From NCBI RefSeq assembly GCF_001613325.1, contig NZ_BDCD01000002.1, positions 62,001-126,000 of the forward strand: a stretch of DNA of 64,000 nt, in the 5' to 3' direction. Position numbers and translations under genes: made by a program. Shown one piece after another: positions 9,469 through 18,594 of the stretch. Each line of letters opens with the position of its first letter. The stretch's first letter is position 1. The notes under the pieces were generated by a model. The model ran no database searches, had not been told where the DNA came from, and saw only the letters and a list, made by a program, of their open reading frames with translations. Source of the stretch: Nocardia yamanashiensis NBRC 100130 (GTDB lineage: Bacteria > Actinomycetota > Actinomycetes > Mycobacteriales > Mycobacteriaceae).

Positions 9469-10311
9469 ATGGCTGGTGGTACCCGAATGTGGCCGGTGGT
9501 CGACCTGACCGACCTGCTCGACGTGCTCGATCTCGAGGAGGCCGGTCCGGGCCGGTTCCGCGCCCGCAATGTGACTTCGACGCTCCCGACGACGCTGGGC
9601 AGCCAGACCCTCGCGCAGGCCGTGGTGGCGGCGGAGCGCACGGTGCCGCAGATGACCGTCCAGTCCCTGCACGCTGTGTTCCCGCGCGGTGGATATGCCG
9701 ATCGCCCTGTGGATGTGGAGGTCGAGGTCGTGCAGTCGGGCCGGGCGCTGGCGACGGTGCAGGTGAGTTTCCGGCAGCAGGAACGCGAACACGCGCGCGC
9801 CCTGGTGATGCTGAGCGCCGGGGAACCGGACTTCATCGCCCACGATGCAGACCTGCCGCCCGAGGTGCCCGGGCCCGAGGACTGCGCCGAACTGCCGTGC
9901 GCGCTGCTGCCCTGGGAGGTCCGGACCCTCGGCGGCGCGGACGCGCTGGGGCCGGACGTGGCGGGCCCGCCATCGCTGGATGTGTGGATGCGCTGCGGCA
10001 AAGCGCCCGAGCAGCCCGTCGTCTCGCGCGCCCTGCTGGCCCACGCCAGCGAGGCGTTCCTGGGGCCGGTCGCGCTGCGGCCCTATCCGCAAGCGGAAAT
10101 CGAGCGGCTCGGCGGCATCGGCACCTCGGCCATGCTGGCCCAGACCGTCACCGTGCATCGCCCGGTCGACGTGCGCGATTGGCTGCTGCTGCGCTGCCGC
10201 AGCCCGTTCGCCGGCAGCGGCCGGATGTTCGGCCGGATCGAGATATTCACGCGGACAGGCGATCTGGTGGCCTCCGCGAGCGCCCACGGGCTGATGCGGG
10301 CGGCGCGCTGA
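9469..10311 (+). CDS. Acyl-CoA thioesterase, TesB-like double hotdog
   Basis: A 280-residue protein with two hotdog halves. The first half contains the conserved LGSQTLAQAVVAAERTV segment and HAVFPRGG; the second contains TSAMLAQTVTVHRPVDVRDW and the final FGRIEIFTRTGDLVAS block, all typical of TesB/acyl-CoA thioesterase II proteins that hydrolyse acyl-CoA to free acid and CoA. ATG 9469 is preferred; another ATG lies at 9487. The gene sits 49 bp after the lipoprotein gene. Confidence 0.85.
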   Translation: MAGGTRMWPVVDLTDLLDVLDLEEAGPGRFRARNVTSTLPTTLGSQTLAQAVVAAERTVPQMTVQSLHAVFPRGGYADRPVDVEVEVVQSGRALATVQVSFRQQEREHARALVMLSAGEPDFIAHDADLPPEVPGPEDCAELPCALLPWEVRTLGGADALGPDVAGPPSLDVWMRCGKAPEQPVVSRALLAHASEAFLGPVALRPYPQAEIERLGGIGTSAMLAQTVTVHRPVDVRDWLLLRCRSPFAGSGRMFGRIEIFTRTGDLVASASAHGLMRAAR

Positions 10312-10358
10312 GCGGTCGGCTTGACCTCAACCCAGCTCGAGCTTCTACGGTGAGCCGT

Positions 10359-10772
10359 ATGCCTTTTACCGAAGTGGAACGCAGCTACCTCGCCGGTCAG
10401 CGGCTGGCCCGCCTGGCGACGGTCACCAAGCACAACCGGCCGAATATCGTGGCGGTCGGCTTCCGCCTCAATGCCGACGACACCATCGATATCGGCGGCC
10501 CGAACCCGAATGCCCAGCGGTATCGGAACGTGAAGGCCAACGAATACGTGAGCCTGGTGGTGGACGATATGACCCCGGACGATCCCGCCGAGGTGAAGCC
10601 GGGCTGGGGGCGCGGCATCGAGATTCGCGGGCGCGCGGAGATCATCAGCGTCGAGGACATTCCGGTGGCTCCGCAGTGGTTCTCGCACGAGATCATTCGC
10701 ATCCACCCGGAGCGCGTGCACCAGTGGCATATCGATCCGGCGAATCCGGATGGGGGAGCGCGGAATCTCTAG
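10359..10772 (+). CDS. PPOX-class F420-dependent oxidoreductase
   Basis: A 137-residue split-beta-barrel protein of the pyridoxamine-phosphate-oxidase-like superfamily. The N-terminal FTEVERSYLAGQRLARLATV and the central GPNPNAQRYRNVKANEYVSLVVDD are the signature of the actinobacterial F420-binding branch (MSMEG-type FDORs). The cofactor is inferred from that family. Its TAG stop shares the tetranucleotide CTAG with the stop of the convergent TetR gene, so the two genes overlap by 3 bp. Confidence 0.85.
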   Translation: MPFTEVERSYLAGQRLARLATVTKHNRPNIVAVGFRLNADDTIDIGGPNPNAQRYRNVKANEYVSLVVDDMTPDDPAEVKPGWGRGIEIRGRAEIISVEDIPVAPQWFSHEIIRIHPERVHQWHIDPANPDGGARNL

Positions 10773-11365
10773 GTGGCGCGGAAGGCCGTGAGCAGCATGG
10801 TGATCAGCTCGTCGAGATAGCCGGGTTCGAGCGGGGCGGCATTGACGGTGAGCCGCCAGTAGAGCGGTCCCGCCAGAAAGTCCAGGGCGAGTGGGATATT
10901 CAGGTCGGCCGGGAGTTCACCGCGGGCGATGGCCCGGCGCAGCAGGTCCGCGGCTCGTTCCCGGCGCGCGCCGCCCACACCCTCGGCGAGGCTCTCGGCC
11001 AGCGCCGGTTCGCGGCCCGCTTCCGCCAGCAGATCGGGAATGATCTTCGACGCCAAGGGATGCCGGAGCCCGTCGGCCGCCGCGCCGAGGTAGGCGCGCA
11101 GATCGCCGCGCAGGGTGCCGGTGTCGGGCGTCTCGGCCGCCGCCACCGCGACCTTGGTGATCAGGTCGGCGGCCATGGCCTGTTTGGAGGGCCAGCGGCG
11201 ATACACCGCCGCCTTGCCCGCCCCCGCCCGCCGCGCGACCGCCTCGATGGACAGCCGCCCGTAGCCGACCGCGGCCAGCTCCTCGAAGAAGGCGCTGGTC
11301 AAGGCGTCGGTGAGGGCGTCCTGTAGGACCGGGCCGCCGGCTGCGCGGCGTACGGGGTTGGCCAT
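10769..11365 (-). CDS. TetR-family repressor
   Basis: A 198-residue regulator with an N-terminal helix-turn-helix (residues ~30-60, RLSIEAVARRAGAGKAAVYR) and a C-terminal ligand domain ending in YLDELITMLL. ATG 11365 is chosen; a TTG at 11374 is possible. It is divergent from the hydrolase gene at 11480, and the gap holds two 21-bp inverted repeats with the same half-site. That is the pattern of a TetR protein controlling itself and the divergent enzyme gene. Confidence 0.9.
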   Translation of the reverse strand: MANPVRRAAGGPVLQDALTDALTSAFFEELAAVGYGRLSIEAVARRAGAGKAAVYRRWPSKQAMAADLITKVAVAAAETPDTGTLRGDLRAYLGAAADGLRHPLASKIIPDLLAEAGREPALAESLAEGVGGARRERAADLLRRAIARGELPADLNIPLALDFLAGPLYWRLTVNAAPLEPGYLDELITMLLTAFRAT

Positions 11366-11382
11366 GCCGCCCAATCTAGCAC

Positions 11383-11403
11383 GAGACGGAACGGTTGCGT
11401 CTC
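11383..11403. promoter_or_regulatory. Candidate TetR operator 1
   Basis: A 21-bp inverted repeat with outer arms GAGACG and CGTCTC and a 9-bp centre (GAACGGTTG). It shares its left half GAGACGGAAC with operator 2, 54 bp away centre to centre. Position suggests repression of the tetR gene itself. Confidence 0.7.
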
Positions 11404-11436
11404 GACTGATCCGGCGCTACAGTTCGAGTCATAGAC

Positions 11437-11457
11437 GAGACGGAACCGTTCCGACTC
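11437..11457. promoter_or_regulatory. Candidate TetR operator 2
   Basis: A 21-bp inverted repeat: left arm GAGACGGAAC, right arm GTTCCGACTC, one central base. CGGAAC/GTTCCG pair perfectly and GAG/CTC form the outer arms. It lies 23 bp upstream of the hydrolase start, where binding would block transcription or promoter clearance. Confidence 0.72.
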
Positions 11458-11479
11458 GATAAATGGAAGCGTCGAAACC

Positions 11480-12673
11480 ATGAAATTCCTCTTCGATGAC
11501 GAGTCCTTCTCCTTCGAGACCCTGCGCACCGCCTGCTTCGCCAGCTACGACGGCGCGGACCTGGGGGAGGTACTGGTGACCGCCCGCGCCATCGCCGAGG
11601 GCGACGAAGCGTCCTGGTACCGCGAGTGGAAGGCGACCGCGGCACGCGTCGAGGCCGCCGGGCAGGCCGCGCTCGCCGCCGGGCATCGCGTCAGCGCCCG
11701 CGAGGCCCTGCTGCGAGCCTCGAACTACTACCGCACCAGCGAGTTCTACCTGCGCGACAATCCATTCGACGATGCCGACGCCAAGGATTCGTCACAGCGC
11801 GCCCGCGCCACCTTCGCCGCCGCGGCGGAACTCATGGACACCCCGGTGCGGGCCGTGGAGATTCCCTACGAGGACACCACGCTTCCGGGCTATCTCTTCC
11901 TGGTCGACGATTCCGGAATCCCGCGTCCCACGGTCGTTTTCACCAGCGGCTTCGATTCCATCGTCGAAGAGGCGTACTTCGCGATCGCCGCGGCGGCGCT
12001 GCGCCGGGGCTACAACTGCCTGGCCTACGATGGCCCCGGCCAGGGCGCGGCGCTGCGTGAACAGCACCTGTTCTTCCGTCACGACTGGGAGAACGTGCTC
12101 ACCCCGGTGATCGATTACGCGCTCACCCGCCCCGAGATCGACCCGGCTCGAATCGCCGTGCACGGCTACAGCCTCGGCGGTTACCTGGTCGCCCGCGCCG
12201 CCGCTTTCGAGCACCGCATCGCCGCGCTGATCACCGACGGCGGGCTGTACGACTATCACGCCTTCCACCTGCGCGCGGTCCCGCCGTTCCTGGCCGAATG
12301 GGTGATGGACGGGCGCGACGAGCTGTCCGAGCCGGTCATCGCGCTGATGATGGCCCACAACACCAGCATTCGCTGGGCGCTGCGCAACGGGCGGTGGACG
12401 TTCGGCGCGGACTCCTGCTCCGACTATGTGCGCCGTACCAAGGACTACAGCCTGGTCGGCATCGCGGACCGGATCGTGGCCCCGACCCTGATCTTCGACC
12501 CCGAGGACGATATGTTCGCGGGCGAGCCGAAGCTGCTGCACGCGGCGCTGAAATGCCCCGCCACGCTGGTGGAGATGCCGGAAAACGAAGGCGGCGGCGA
12601 ACATTGCAGCTACGGCGGCCGGGCCACCCTGCACCGCCACCTGTTCGATTGGCTGGACGAGACACTGGCGTGA
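11480..12673 (+). CDS. Alpha/beta hydrolase with helical N-terminal domain (DUF1100/FrsA-like)
   Basis: A 397-residue hydrolase. Residues ~1-110 are helical (lid-like, as in 2,6-dihydroxypseudooxynicotine hydrolases). The catalytic fold follows, with nucleophile Ser in HGYSLGGYLV (~residue 232), acid Asp in IFDPEDDMF and His in GGEHCSYGG near the end. These place it in the serine-nucleophile C-C or ester hydrolase group. The substrate is unknown, but the adjacent TetR gene and its operators suggest it is induced by a small molecule. Confidence 0.85.
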   Translation: MKFLFDDESFSFETLRTACFASYDGADLGEVLVTARAIAEGDEASWYREWKATAARVEAAGQAALAAGHRVSAREALLRASNYYRTSEFYLRDNPFDDADAKDSSQRARATFAAAAELMDTPVRAVEIPYEDTTLPGYLFLVDDSGIPRPTVVFTSGFDSIVEEAYFAIAAAALRRGYNCLAYDGPGQGAALREQHLFFRHDWENVLTPVIDYALTRPEIDPARIAVHGYSLGGYLVARAAAFEHRIAALITDGGLYDYHAFHLRAVPPFLAEWVMDGRDELSEPVIALMMAHNTSIRWALRNGRWTFGADSCSDYVRRTKDYSLVGIADRIVAPTLIFDPEDDMFAGEPKLLHAALKCPATLVEMPENEGGGEHCSYGGRATLHRHLFDWLDETLA

Positions 12674-12716
12674 ATCCGCTCGTGTCGGCCGGGCGGCGGC
12701 GGGATCGGCAGGCAGA

Positions 12717-13640
12717 ATGTGGCGCGTGCCGACATTCGCGAAGTTGCTGCAGGTAGCCGTCGCCGGGGCGTTGCTCGTCGGAGCCGGCCAGACCGTGACC
12801 GCCGCACCCGCCGAGAGCGCCCCGATCTTCCCGCTGCCCTGGGTGGGTTCCGAGCCGGACGGCGTGCGGGCTCCGGGGGCGGCGCTGGCGGACGGGATCA
12901 CCGGCACCATCCTGTGGTCGCGGGAACTGCACACCCAGTTGCCGATCGCCAGCATCACCAAGGTGATGACCGCCCTGGTGGTGATCAATGCCGGTGACCT
13001 GGAGCGCGCGGTCACGGTCCCGGCGGCGAGCATCTCCTACTGCGTCAGCAATGACGGCAGCACCGCCGGGCTGTCCGCAGGTGAGGTGCTGACCACGCGC
13101 CAGCTGCTCTACGCGATGATGCTGCCCTCGGGCTGCGACGCCGCCTACACCCTCGCGGAGGCGTACGGGCCCGGACAGGACGGCTTCATCGCGCGAATGA
13201 ACGACACCGCCCGCCAAATGGGCTTGGCCGCAACCCACTTCACTGATCCGAGCGGCTTGCCCATCCCCGACGACTACTCCACCTACTCCACCCCCGCCGA
13301 CCTGATCGCCCTCGGCGTGCGCGCCATGGTGCTCCCGGTATTCCGCGAAATCGCCGGTGCGCGAAGCTATCACCTGCCCGCGGGCCCCGCGAACCGCGAC
13401 CACGTCTGGGAAACCACCAACCTGCTGCTCCACGACTACCCCGGCGCGATCGGCATCAAGACCGGTTCCACCGACGCCGCCGGCGCCTGCCTGCTGTTCG
13501 AGACGGTCCGCGCCGGCATTCCCATGATCGGCGTTGTCCTGCACAGCTCTTCGGGCAGCGGCGCAGCCGCCCGAGACGATGCCCAGCGCATGCTGAACTG
13601 GGGCTACGGCCCGATCCTCGCGGCCTTGCCGATCGGCTGA
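12717..13640 (+). CDS. Serine-type D-alanyl-D-alanine carboxypeptidase
   Basis: An exported penicillin-binding-protein-type enzyme that trims the terminal D-Ala of peptidoglycan stem peptides; 307 residues. A cleavable signal peptide covers residues ~1-31 (ends TAAPA). Catalytic motifs are SITK (SxxK, in PIASITKVMT), SGCDAAY at the SxN position, and KTG in GIKTGSTDAAG. Asn of SxN is replaced by Cys, followed by Asp; this is a variant I associate with actinobacterial family members. No C-terminal anchor is seen, unlike DacA, so it may be released. Confidence 0.88.
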   Translation: MWRVPTFAKLLQVAVAGALLVGAGQTVTAAPAESAPIFPLPWVGSEPDGVRAPGAALADGITGTILWSRELHTQLPIASITKVMTALVVINAGDLERAVTVPAASISYCVSNDGSTAGLSAGEVLTTRQLLYAMMLPSGCDAAYTLAEAYGPGQDGFIARMNDTARQMGLAATHFTDPSGLPIPDDYSTYSTPADLIALGVRAMVLPVFREIAGARSYHLPAGPANRDHVWETTNLLLHDYPGAIGIKTGSTDAAGACLLFETVRAGIPMIGVVLHSSSGSGAAARDDAQRMLNWGYGPILAALPIG

Positions 13641-13741
13641 CCGCCCCGACCAAGATCTCTCCGCCTTCGCCGATCCGGGTCCACGCGTGTCCGTTTTGCC
13701 TATACTGAGCGCCAGTCTGACGATCGTCCAGGAGGCGCGTG

Positions 13742-14965
13742 GTGGCAGGCGAATGGCTACTGGGCATCGGCTTCGGTCCAACCGCGACAGCCGCCGCAAC
13801 CCTGGATCTCGCTGTGCAACAGGTGATCCCGCTCGAACTCCCCCTCGACGTCCCCGCCGTCCCGCCCGACCCGGAAATAGCGATCCGCGTCCTCCGCACC
13901 GCCCTGCAAGCCGCCTGGTCCACCCGAGGCGGCCCGCCGCCATTGGGCCTGGTCCTCGCCTACCCGGACAACTGGCTACCCCACCAAGCCGGCCTGCTCA
14001 CCCACGCGGCCGCCACCGTCGGCTACACCGCGAATACCCTACGGCTCCTACCGATCTCCACCGCCACCGCCCACAACCCCACCCACCTGGGCGACGGCCC
14101 CGCCCTGGCCGCCGCCCGCGGCGCACTACTGGCCATGCTCGCCCCACCCCCACCCCGCCCCCTACGAACCGAACTCCTCCGCCGGAACCCGCGCCCAGAC
14201 CCAACCCCACCCCCTTCGCGGCCGGAACCGCACGCCCGGCAGCCCAATTCGCAACCGGTAGCGCGGCAGCCCGATTCAGAACCGATAGTGCAGCAGCCTC
14301 ATTCGGGACGGGATCAGCGGACGGATTCATCAGCGCGGGATCAGCGGCCGGATTCCTCGGCGCGGCATCGGCAATCGAAACGGTCGGTGCGGGTTCCGTC
14401 GGCGCTCGGTCCGCAGCCGACGGTCTTTCGTACCCCGCGCATTTGGGCTGCTGCTCTTGTTCTCGGCGTTGTGATCGCCGGTGGGACAACCGGAGTGGTG
14501 GTGCTCGCTGCGAAGGGTGATGAGATAACGCCCGCTGCGGCGACTGTCGGCACCACGTCGCGCGCGGTCAGTTCGGCCCCGGCTACGACCACGGCGGTCA
14601 CTACTAGTGTCGCCACGTCGGTGACTACGAGCCCACCCGCGCCTCCGCCGCCGCCTGAACCGCCGCCGCCGGAGCCTCCGGCACCGACCCCCGAACCGCC
14701 CCCGGTGACGACGCGACCCGCTCCGACGACGGTGCAGCCCGCTGAGCCCGAACCCGCACCCGCGCCGCCGGATCCGACGACGCAGGCGCCCCGGGACATG
14801 CACGATGCCACTGTCCGCGGCTATTGCCAGGGCCTGCTCAATCAGGCGGACAAGTTCCCGGGCGGGCTCGCGGCCATGCGTGCGCAGGTGCCGCCGCCGT
14901 TCCTCAGCTCTCCGGCGGATTGGTCGGAAGCGTTCGATCGTGCGGAAAGCGGTTCCTGCCAGTAG
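13742..14965 (+). CDS. Proline-rich single-pass membrane protein with truncated actin/Hsp70-like N-domain
   Basis: A 407-residue protein. Residues ~1-135 resemble a shortened Hsp70/actin-like ATPase lobe (LLGIGFGPTATAAATLD, then PLGLVLAYPDNWLPHQAG and LRLLPISTATAH), a resemblance inferred by eye. A Pro/Arg-rich cytoplasmic stretch follows, then one transmembrane helix (~residues 233-256), a long Pro/Thr/Glu-rich segment and a small two-Cys domain (YCQGLLN to SGSCQ). Two adjacent GTG codons occur; 13742 has the better spacing to GGAGG. It could be a cell-envelope or secretion-associated factor; function unknown. Confidence 0.7.
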   Translation: MAGEWLLGIGFGPTATAAATLDLAVQQVIPLELPLDVPAVPPDPEIAIRVLRTALQAAWSTRGGPPPLGLVLAYPDNWLPHQAGLLTHAAATVGYTANTLRLLPISTATAHNPTHLGDGPALAAARGALLAMLAPPPPRPLRTELLRRNPRPDPTPPPSRPEPHARQPNSQPVARQPDSEPIVQQPHSGRDQRTDSSARDQRPDSSARHRQSKRSVRVPSALGPQPTVFRTPRIWAAALVLGVVIAGGTTGVVVLAAKGDEITPAAATVGTTSRAVSSAPATTTAVTTSVATSVTTSPPAPPPPPEPPPPEPPAPTPEPPPVTTRPAPTTVQPAEPEPAPAPPDPTTQAPRDMHDATVRGYCQGLLNQADKFPGGLAAMRAQVPPPFLSSPADWSEAFDRAESGSCQ

Positions 14966-14973
14966 TTTTCGCG

Positions 14974-15512
14974 CTACGCGCCGGGGATCTGGATCGCATT
15001 GCCCGCACCGGCCGTGCCGCCGTCGTTCTGAGCGGTGACGATGCAGCTGACCGTCGCGCCGCTCGCCTCGGCCGGGACAGTGAATCGGGGCTGATCGGTC
15101 GCGCCCGATACCGGGATGTCGATCGCCCGTCCCTGCTCGTCGACGCGGGTGACGAGCCACTGGTAGGCGACGGCGTCCGGGTGTCCGTCCCACTCCGGCG
15201 CATGGCAGGTCAGGGTGCTTCCGATACGCGGATCACCCTTCAGCGCAATATCTCCGAGCGGGGCGGGCGCCCAGACCGGGGTGGGGGACAGGGCCCAATC
15301 ACTCCGGTATTGCCGTGCCCGAGCGCGGTGACCGGCGTGCCGACCGGGTCGGCGACGGTGGCGATCGGAAGGACCGGTCCGGCAACGGGTTTCGACAGTT
15401 CGACGATCGCCACGTCGTTGTGGACCCGGCGGACACCGTCGGCGGCATCGGCGATCTCGTAGCCCGGATGAATCGCGATGCGCCTGATCGGCACCTCCTC
15501 GCCGGCGAACAG
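14974..15512 (-). pseudogene. Decayed trypsin-like protease/Ig-like domain gene
   Basis: Reading from 15512 downward, one frame encodes a trypsin-fold piece: IRRIAIHPGYEI, then NDVAIVEL with the catalytic Asp, then VTALGHGNTG. The signal peptide and catalytic His part are missing before it, and the catalytic Ser (GDSGGP) is missing after it. That frame ends at a TGA at 15240. A shifted frame from about 15300 then encodes a clean Ig-like surface domain (VWAPAPLGDIALKGD, GSTLTCHAPEW, VSCIVTAQNDGG) ending at TAG 14974. So the gene is 5'-truncated, internally deleted and frameshifted. Confidence 0.72.
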
Positions 15513-15522
15513 TCAGCGGCGC

Positions 15523-16611
15523 TCACGCGAACTTGCCCGGATTGGCTGCCACCGCCCGGCGCAGCACCGGCCGGTTGGCGCGATAGTGCTCGACCACCGA
15601 TTCCAGTTCGTGCGGGCTCGCGCCGTGCATGATCACCGAATGGCAGCCGAGGTCGTATTCGCGGGAGATCTTCTTCACGCACTGCTCGGGCGTGCCGTAG
15701 GCGGCGGAGGCGAGCCATTCGTCGGGGATGAGCGCGTCGATCTGCTCCAGGGTCTCCACCGAAGCGGATGCGTCGATGGGCCCGGCCGCTGCCGCGTTCT
15801 GGTACAGCTCGGTCGCCCGAATCCGTTCCCACACTTGCGGATCCCACCCGTTGGCGGCGATCAGAATATCGGCGTACGCCTGCAGGTAGGTCACCAGCCG
15901 CCCGGTCCGGCGGCGCAGCTGATCCTCCGGGGTGAGGGCGTCGCTGGCGGTCGCCAGACACGACCAGATGCGCACGCTGTCGGGATCCTTGCCCGCCCGT
16001 TCCGCGCCTCGGCGCACGGCCGCAACGGAATTCGCGGTCGCCTCGTCGGAGAAGAACGTGTGCAGCACCACGAAGTCGCCGATCGCCCCGGCCAGCTCCA
16101 TGGTCTTCGGCCCCACCGCCACGAAGCCGATCGGCGGGGCGTCGTCCAGGCCGTTCTGGTGGTAGAGCACCGGCCAGGACCCCGCGGGCCCCTCGTGATT
16201 CAGGATGGTCTCGCCCGCCCAGAGCCGCCGCAGAATGCCCACGAAATCGCGCAACTGCGCTTCGGTGACGGCGGGCAGGCCGATCGCCTTCCAGTTCGCC
16301 GCCATACCGCGCCCGAACGCCATGGCGAACCGGCCCTCGGTGATGGCCTGCATGGTGGACCCCATGGTGGCCGTCACCATCGGATGCCGGGTGTGGTGAT
16401 TCGTTGCGGCGGCGGCGATTCCGAGTTCGGTGGTACATCCGGCCAGACCGCCGGACAGCACCGCGGAATCCTTGACGGTCATCCGCTCGCCGATCATGCA
16501 CGAGCCGAGGCCGAGGCGTTCCGCGTCCCGGGCCTCCGGCAGCAGCACGCGCGCGTCGGCCGGATGCCGGGTAATGCAGTAGTAGGCGAGTTCGTTCAAC
16601 TGTTCGAGCAT
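15523..16611 (-). CDS. LLM-class F420-dependent oxidoreductase
   Basis: A 362-residue luciferase-like (TIM barrel) oxidoreductase. Typical blocks include ARVLLPEARDAERLGLGS near the N-terminus, TMQAITEGRFAMAFGRG in the middle and YGTPEQCVKKI near the end. In actinobacteria most such proteins use F420 rather than FMN; cofactor is by family inference. ATG 16611 has GGAGAAG 10 nt upstream; a 42-residue longer frame is antisense shadow. It follows the phosphotransferase gene by 40 bp, probably in one transcript. Confidence 0.86.
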   Translation of the reverse strand: MLEQLNELAYYCITRHPADARVLLPEARDAERLGLGSCMIGERMTVKDSAVLSGGLAGCTTELGIAAAATNHHTRHPMVTATMGSTMQAITEGRFAMAFGRGMAANWKAIGLPAVTEAQLRDFVGILRRLWAGETILNHEGPAGSWPVLYHQNGLDDAPPIGFVAVGPKTMELAGAIGDFVVLHTFFSDEATANSVAAVRRGAERAGKDPDSVRIWSCLATASDALTPEDQLRRRTGRLVTYLQAYADILIAANGWDPQVWERIRATELYQNAAAAGPIDASASVETLEQIDALIPDEWLASAAYGTPEQCVKKISREYDLGCHSVIMHGASPHELESVVEHYRANRPVLRRAVAANPGKFA

Positions 16612-16651
16612 GAGAGTGCTACTTCTCCAATGGATTTCGAGAGGGGAGGGC

Positions 16652-17785
16652 TCAGGCGCCGAGCTCGGCGAGCATCGCTTCGACGATCGCCTTGTGATGG
16701 AGGAAGACCTCGACATCGTCGGGCCGCTCCATCTCACCGAAGTGGACCTGGCGGCCGCCGGCGCGCATGAAGACCACGGCGTAGTTCAGGGCGGCGAACA
16801 TGGTGTACCAGGTGAGATCGCCGAGTTGCACACCCGAATGCTCGGCGTAGGCGGCCCGCACGTCCGCCTCGCGGAAGAAGTCCGGCATGCCGGGGAAGCC
16901 GAAGTTCTCGGCGATGCCGTGGAAGACGCGGTGCCCGAACAGGATCCACGCCACATCGAGCTCGCGGGGGCCGATCGTGGCCATCTCCCAGTCGAGCACC
17001 GCCACCGGCGTGAAGTCCCGGTACATGATGTTGCCCAGGCGCGCGTCGCCCCAGGACAGCACGGTCTCACCGGCTTCCGGGATATTGGTGTCGAGCCATT
17101 TCAGGATCCGCTCCACCAGCGGCGACGGCCCGGTGTCGCGGGCCGCGAACTCGTACCACGCGCGCGCCCGGTTCAGGTTCTTCTCCAGCAGCGTGGCACC
17201 GGGATACGGCGGCTCCAGGAACGCGAAAGTCGTTGCCGCATCCGGAATCCCGTGCATCTTGGCGAGCGCCTCGACCGTGCCGTCCTGCACCCGCCGCTGC
17301 TGTTCGGGATCGGCGTCGAAGAGCCAGTTGTTGCCGAACGTGTACGGCATGACGTCCGGCGGCACCAGCCCGTCGATGCGATCCATCAGCAGGAACGGCG
17401 CGCCCAGTACCTCGCCGGTCGGTTCCAGGAACCGCACCCGCGGCACCTCGACCTCGCTCGCCTCGGCCACGATCCGCATCACCTCGAACTGCCCGCGCAG
17501 GTCGTAGTGCTCGTACACCGGGAAATCGCCCGCCGCCGGCGCCACCCGCGCGATCAGCTCGGCGGTCCGCGCGACCCCGTCCTCCTGCCAATTCAGGGTC
17601 AGGGTCAGGGTTTCCGCCGACATGCCGTTGCTGTCGATGCCCGATCCCAGCGTGAGTTGCGGCGCGGCGTGCGCGGGCAGCTGTTCGGCCAGCCATTCGG
17701 TCAGTCGCGGGAGCAGCGTGGCGGAGTCGCGGCTGCTGCGCTGCAGGCGCATGCGCTGCTCGTCGGGCGTAGGAGATGGAGACAT
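16652..17785 (-). CDS. APH-fold phosphotransferase (ACAD10/11-like branch)
   Basis: A 377-residue protein with an aminoglycoside-phosphotransferase kinase fold. The catalytic loop reads LSWGDARLGNIMYRD (WGD instead of the common HGD) and the metal-binding segment is VAVLDWEMATIG. FLLMDRIDG marks the hinge. In actinomycetes this branch is usually found with acyl-CoA metabolism, where homologues phosphorylate hydroxyacyl-CoAs; antibiotic inactivation is unlikely. Neighbouring LLM, TetR and SDR genes fit a lipid catabolic role. Confidence 0.83.
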   Translation of the reverse strand: MSPSPTPDEQRMRLQRSSRDSATLLPRLTEWLAEQLPAHAAPQLTLGSGIDSNGMSAETLTLTLNWQEDGVARTAELIARVAPAAGDFPVYEHYDLRGQFEVMRIVAEASEVEVPRVRFLEPTGEVLGAPFLLMDRIDGLVPPDVMPYTFGNNWLFDADPEQQRRVQDGTVEALAKMHGIPDAATTFAFLEPPYPGATLLEKNLNRARAWYEFAARDTGPSPLVERILKWLDTNIPEAGETVLSWGDARLGNIMYRDFTPVAVLDWEMATIGPRELDVAWILFGHRVFHGIAENFGFPGMPDFFREADVRAAYAEHSGVQLGDLTWYTMFAALNYAVVFMRAGGRQVHFGEMERPDDVEVFLHHKAIVEAMLAELGA

Positions 17786-17873
17786 GAATCACCCTCGGCT
17801 CATTGATTGAAGCTGGGGGTAACCATGAACCTCCCGCCCCAAATTGTCAACGAGGGTTCTCAAAGAATCAAAG

Positions 17874-18521
17874 TTATTGCAGGTAAACGGCTATCGCATC
17901 GACCAGGCAATGGCGGGCTCCGGTCACTTCGGCGGCCGGGGACAGCCGGCGCTCGTTATTGATGCCGCGCATGGCCATAGGGATCAGGCATCGCACCCGC
18001 GACACCTTGTCCGCGTCCAGCGACAGGTCCGCCAACGCGTATTCGAACGCTCGCAGCCAGGCATCCTCGTACTGCGCGAACGCCGCCGCGGTAAGCGGGA
18101 AAGTAGCCAGCCGCTCCGCCTGATCATTGGGCAGCCCGGCCCGCAGCGTCTCCACCGCCCGCCCCTCGGGCGTATCCAGAATCGTCCAGATGGCATCCAC
18201 CATCTCCCACACCCGATCCCGCACCGACCCCGTGATCGCCGGCCACACCTCGGGACTGTTGGCTCCGGTCCGATCGGTCAGCTCGGTCAGCACCGCCGCC
18301 CACAACCCATCGATATCCCCGAATTGATGCTTGAGCGTCCCCCAGCTCACGCCCGCCTCCCGCGCGACCCGATTGGCCGACAACGGTTCCCCCGACCCGT
18401 CCGCCAGACACCCGATAGCAACCTCCAGCAACCGCTGCCGGGTCTCCCGCCCCTTGCGATTCAGGCGAGTCCCGGCCGCGGACTGCATAGTCGAACCCAC
18501 TTCGGCCACCGACGCTTCCAT
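17874..18521 (-). CDS. TetR-family regulator
   Basis: A 215-residue regulator. The helix-turn-helix is at residues ~25-65 (LSANRVAREAGVSWGTLKHQF). The rest is a helical ligand domain with a loop rich in Asp/Glu. ATG 18521 is chosen; an ATG at 18488 would also keep the whole DNA-binding domain. It stops 88 bp before the phosphotransferase gene on the same strand and is divergent from the SDR gene, whose promoter contains a small palindrome that may be its operator. Confidence 0.88.
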   Translation of the reverse strand: MEASVAEVGSTMQSAAGTRLNRKGRETRQRLLEVAIGCLADGSGEPLSANRVAREAGVSWGTLKHQFGDIDGLWAAVLTELTDRTGANSPEVWPAITGSVRDRVWEMVDAIWTILDTPEGRAVETLRAGLPNDQAERLATFPLTAAAFAQYEDAWLRAFEYALADLSLDADKVSRVRCLIPMAMRGINNERRLSPAAEVTGARHCLVDAIAVYLQ

Positions 18522-18594
18522 CCCGCGAGCCCCGCAATCCCGGAATCTCCGGCAGTTGTCCCGCCTGTAGACGATAGCTGTGCGTGGGCGGTGA

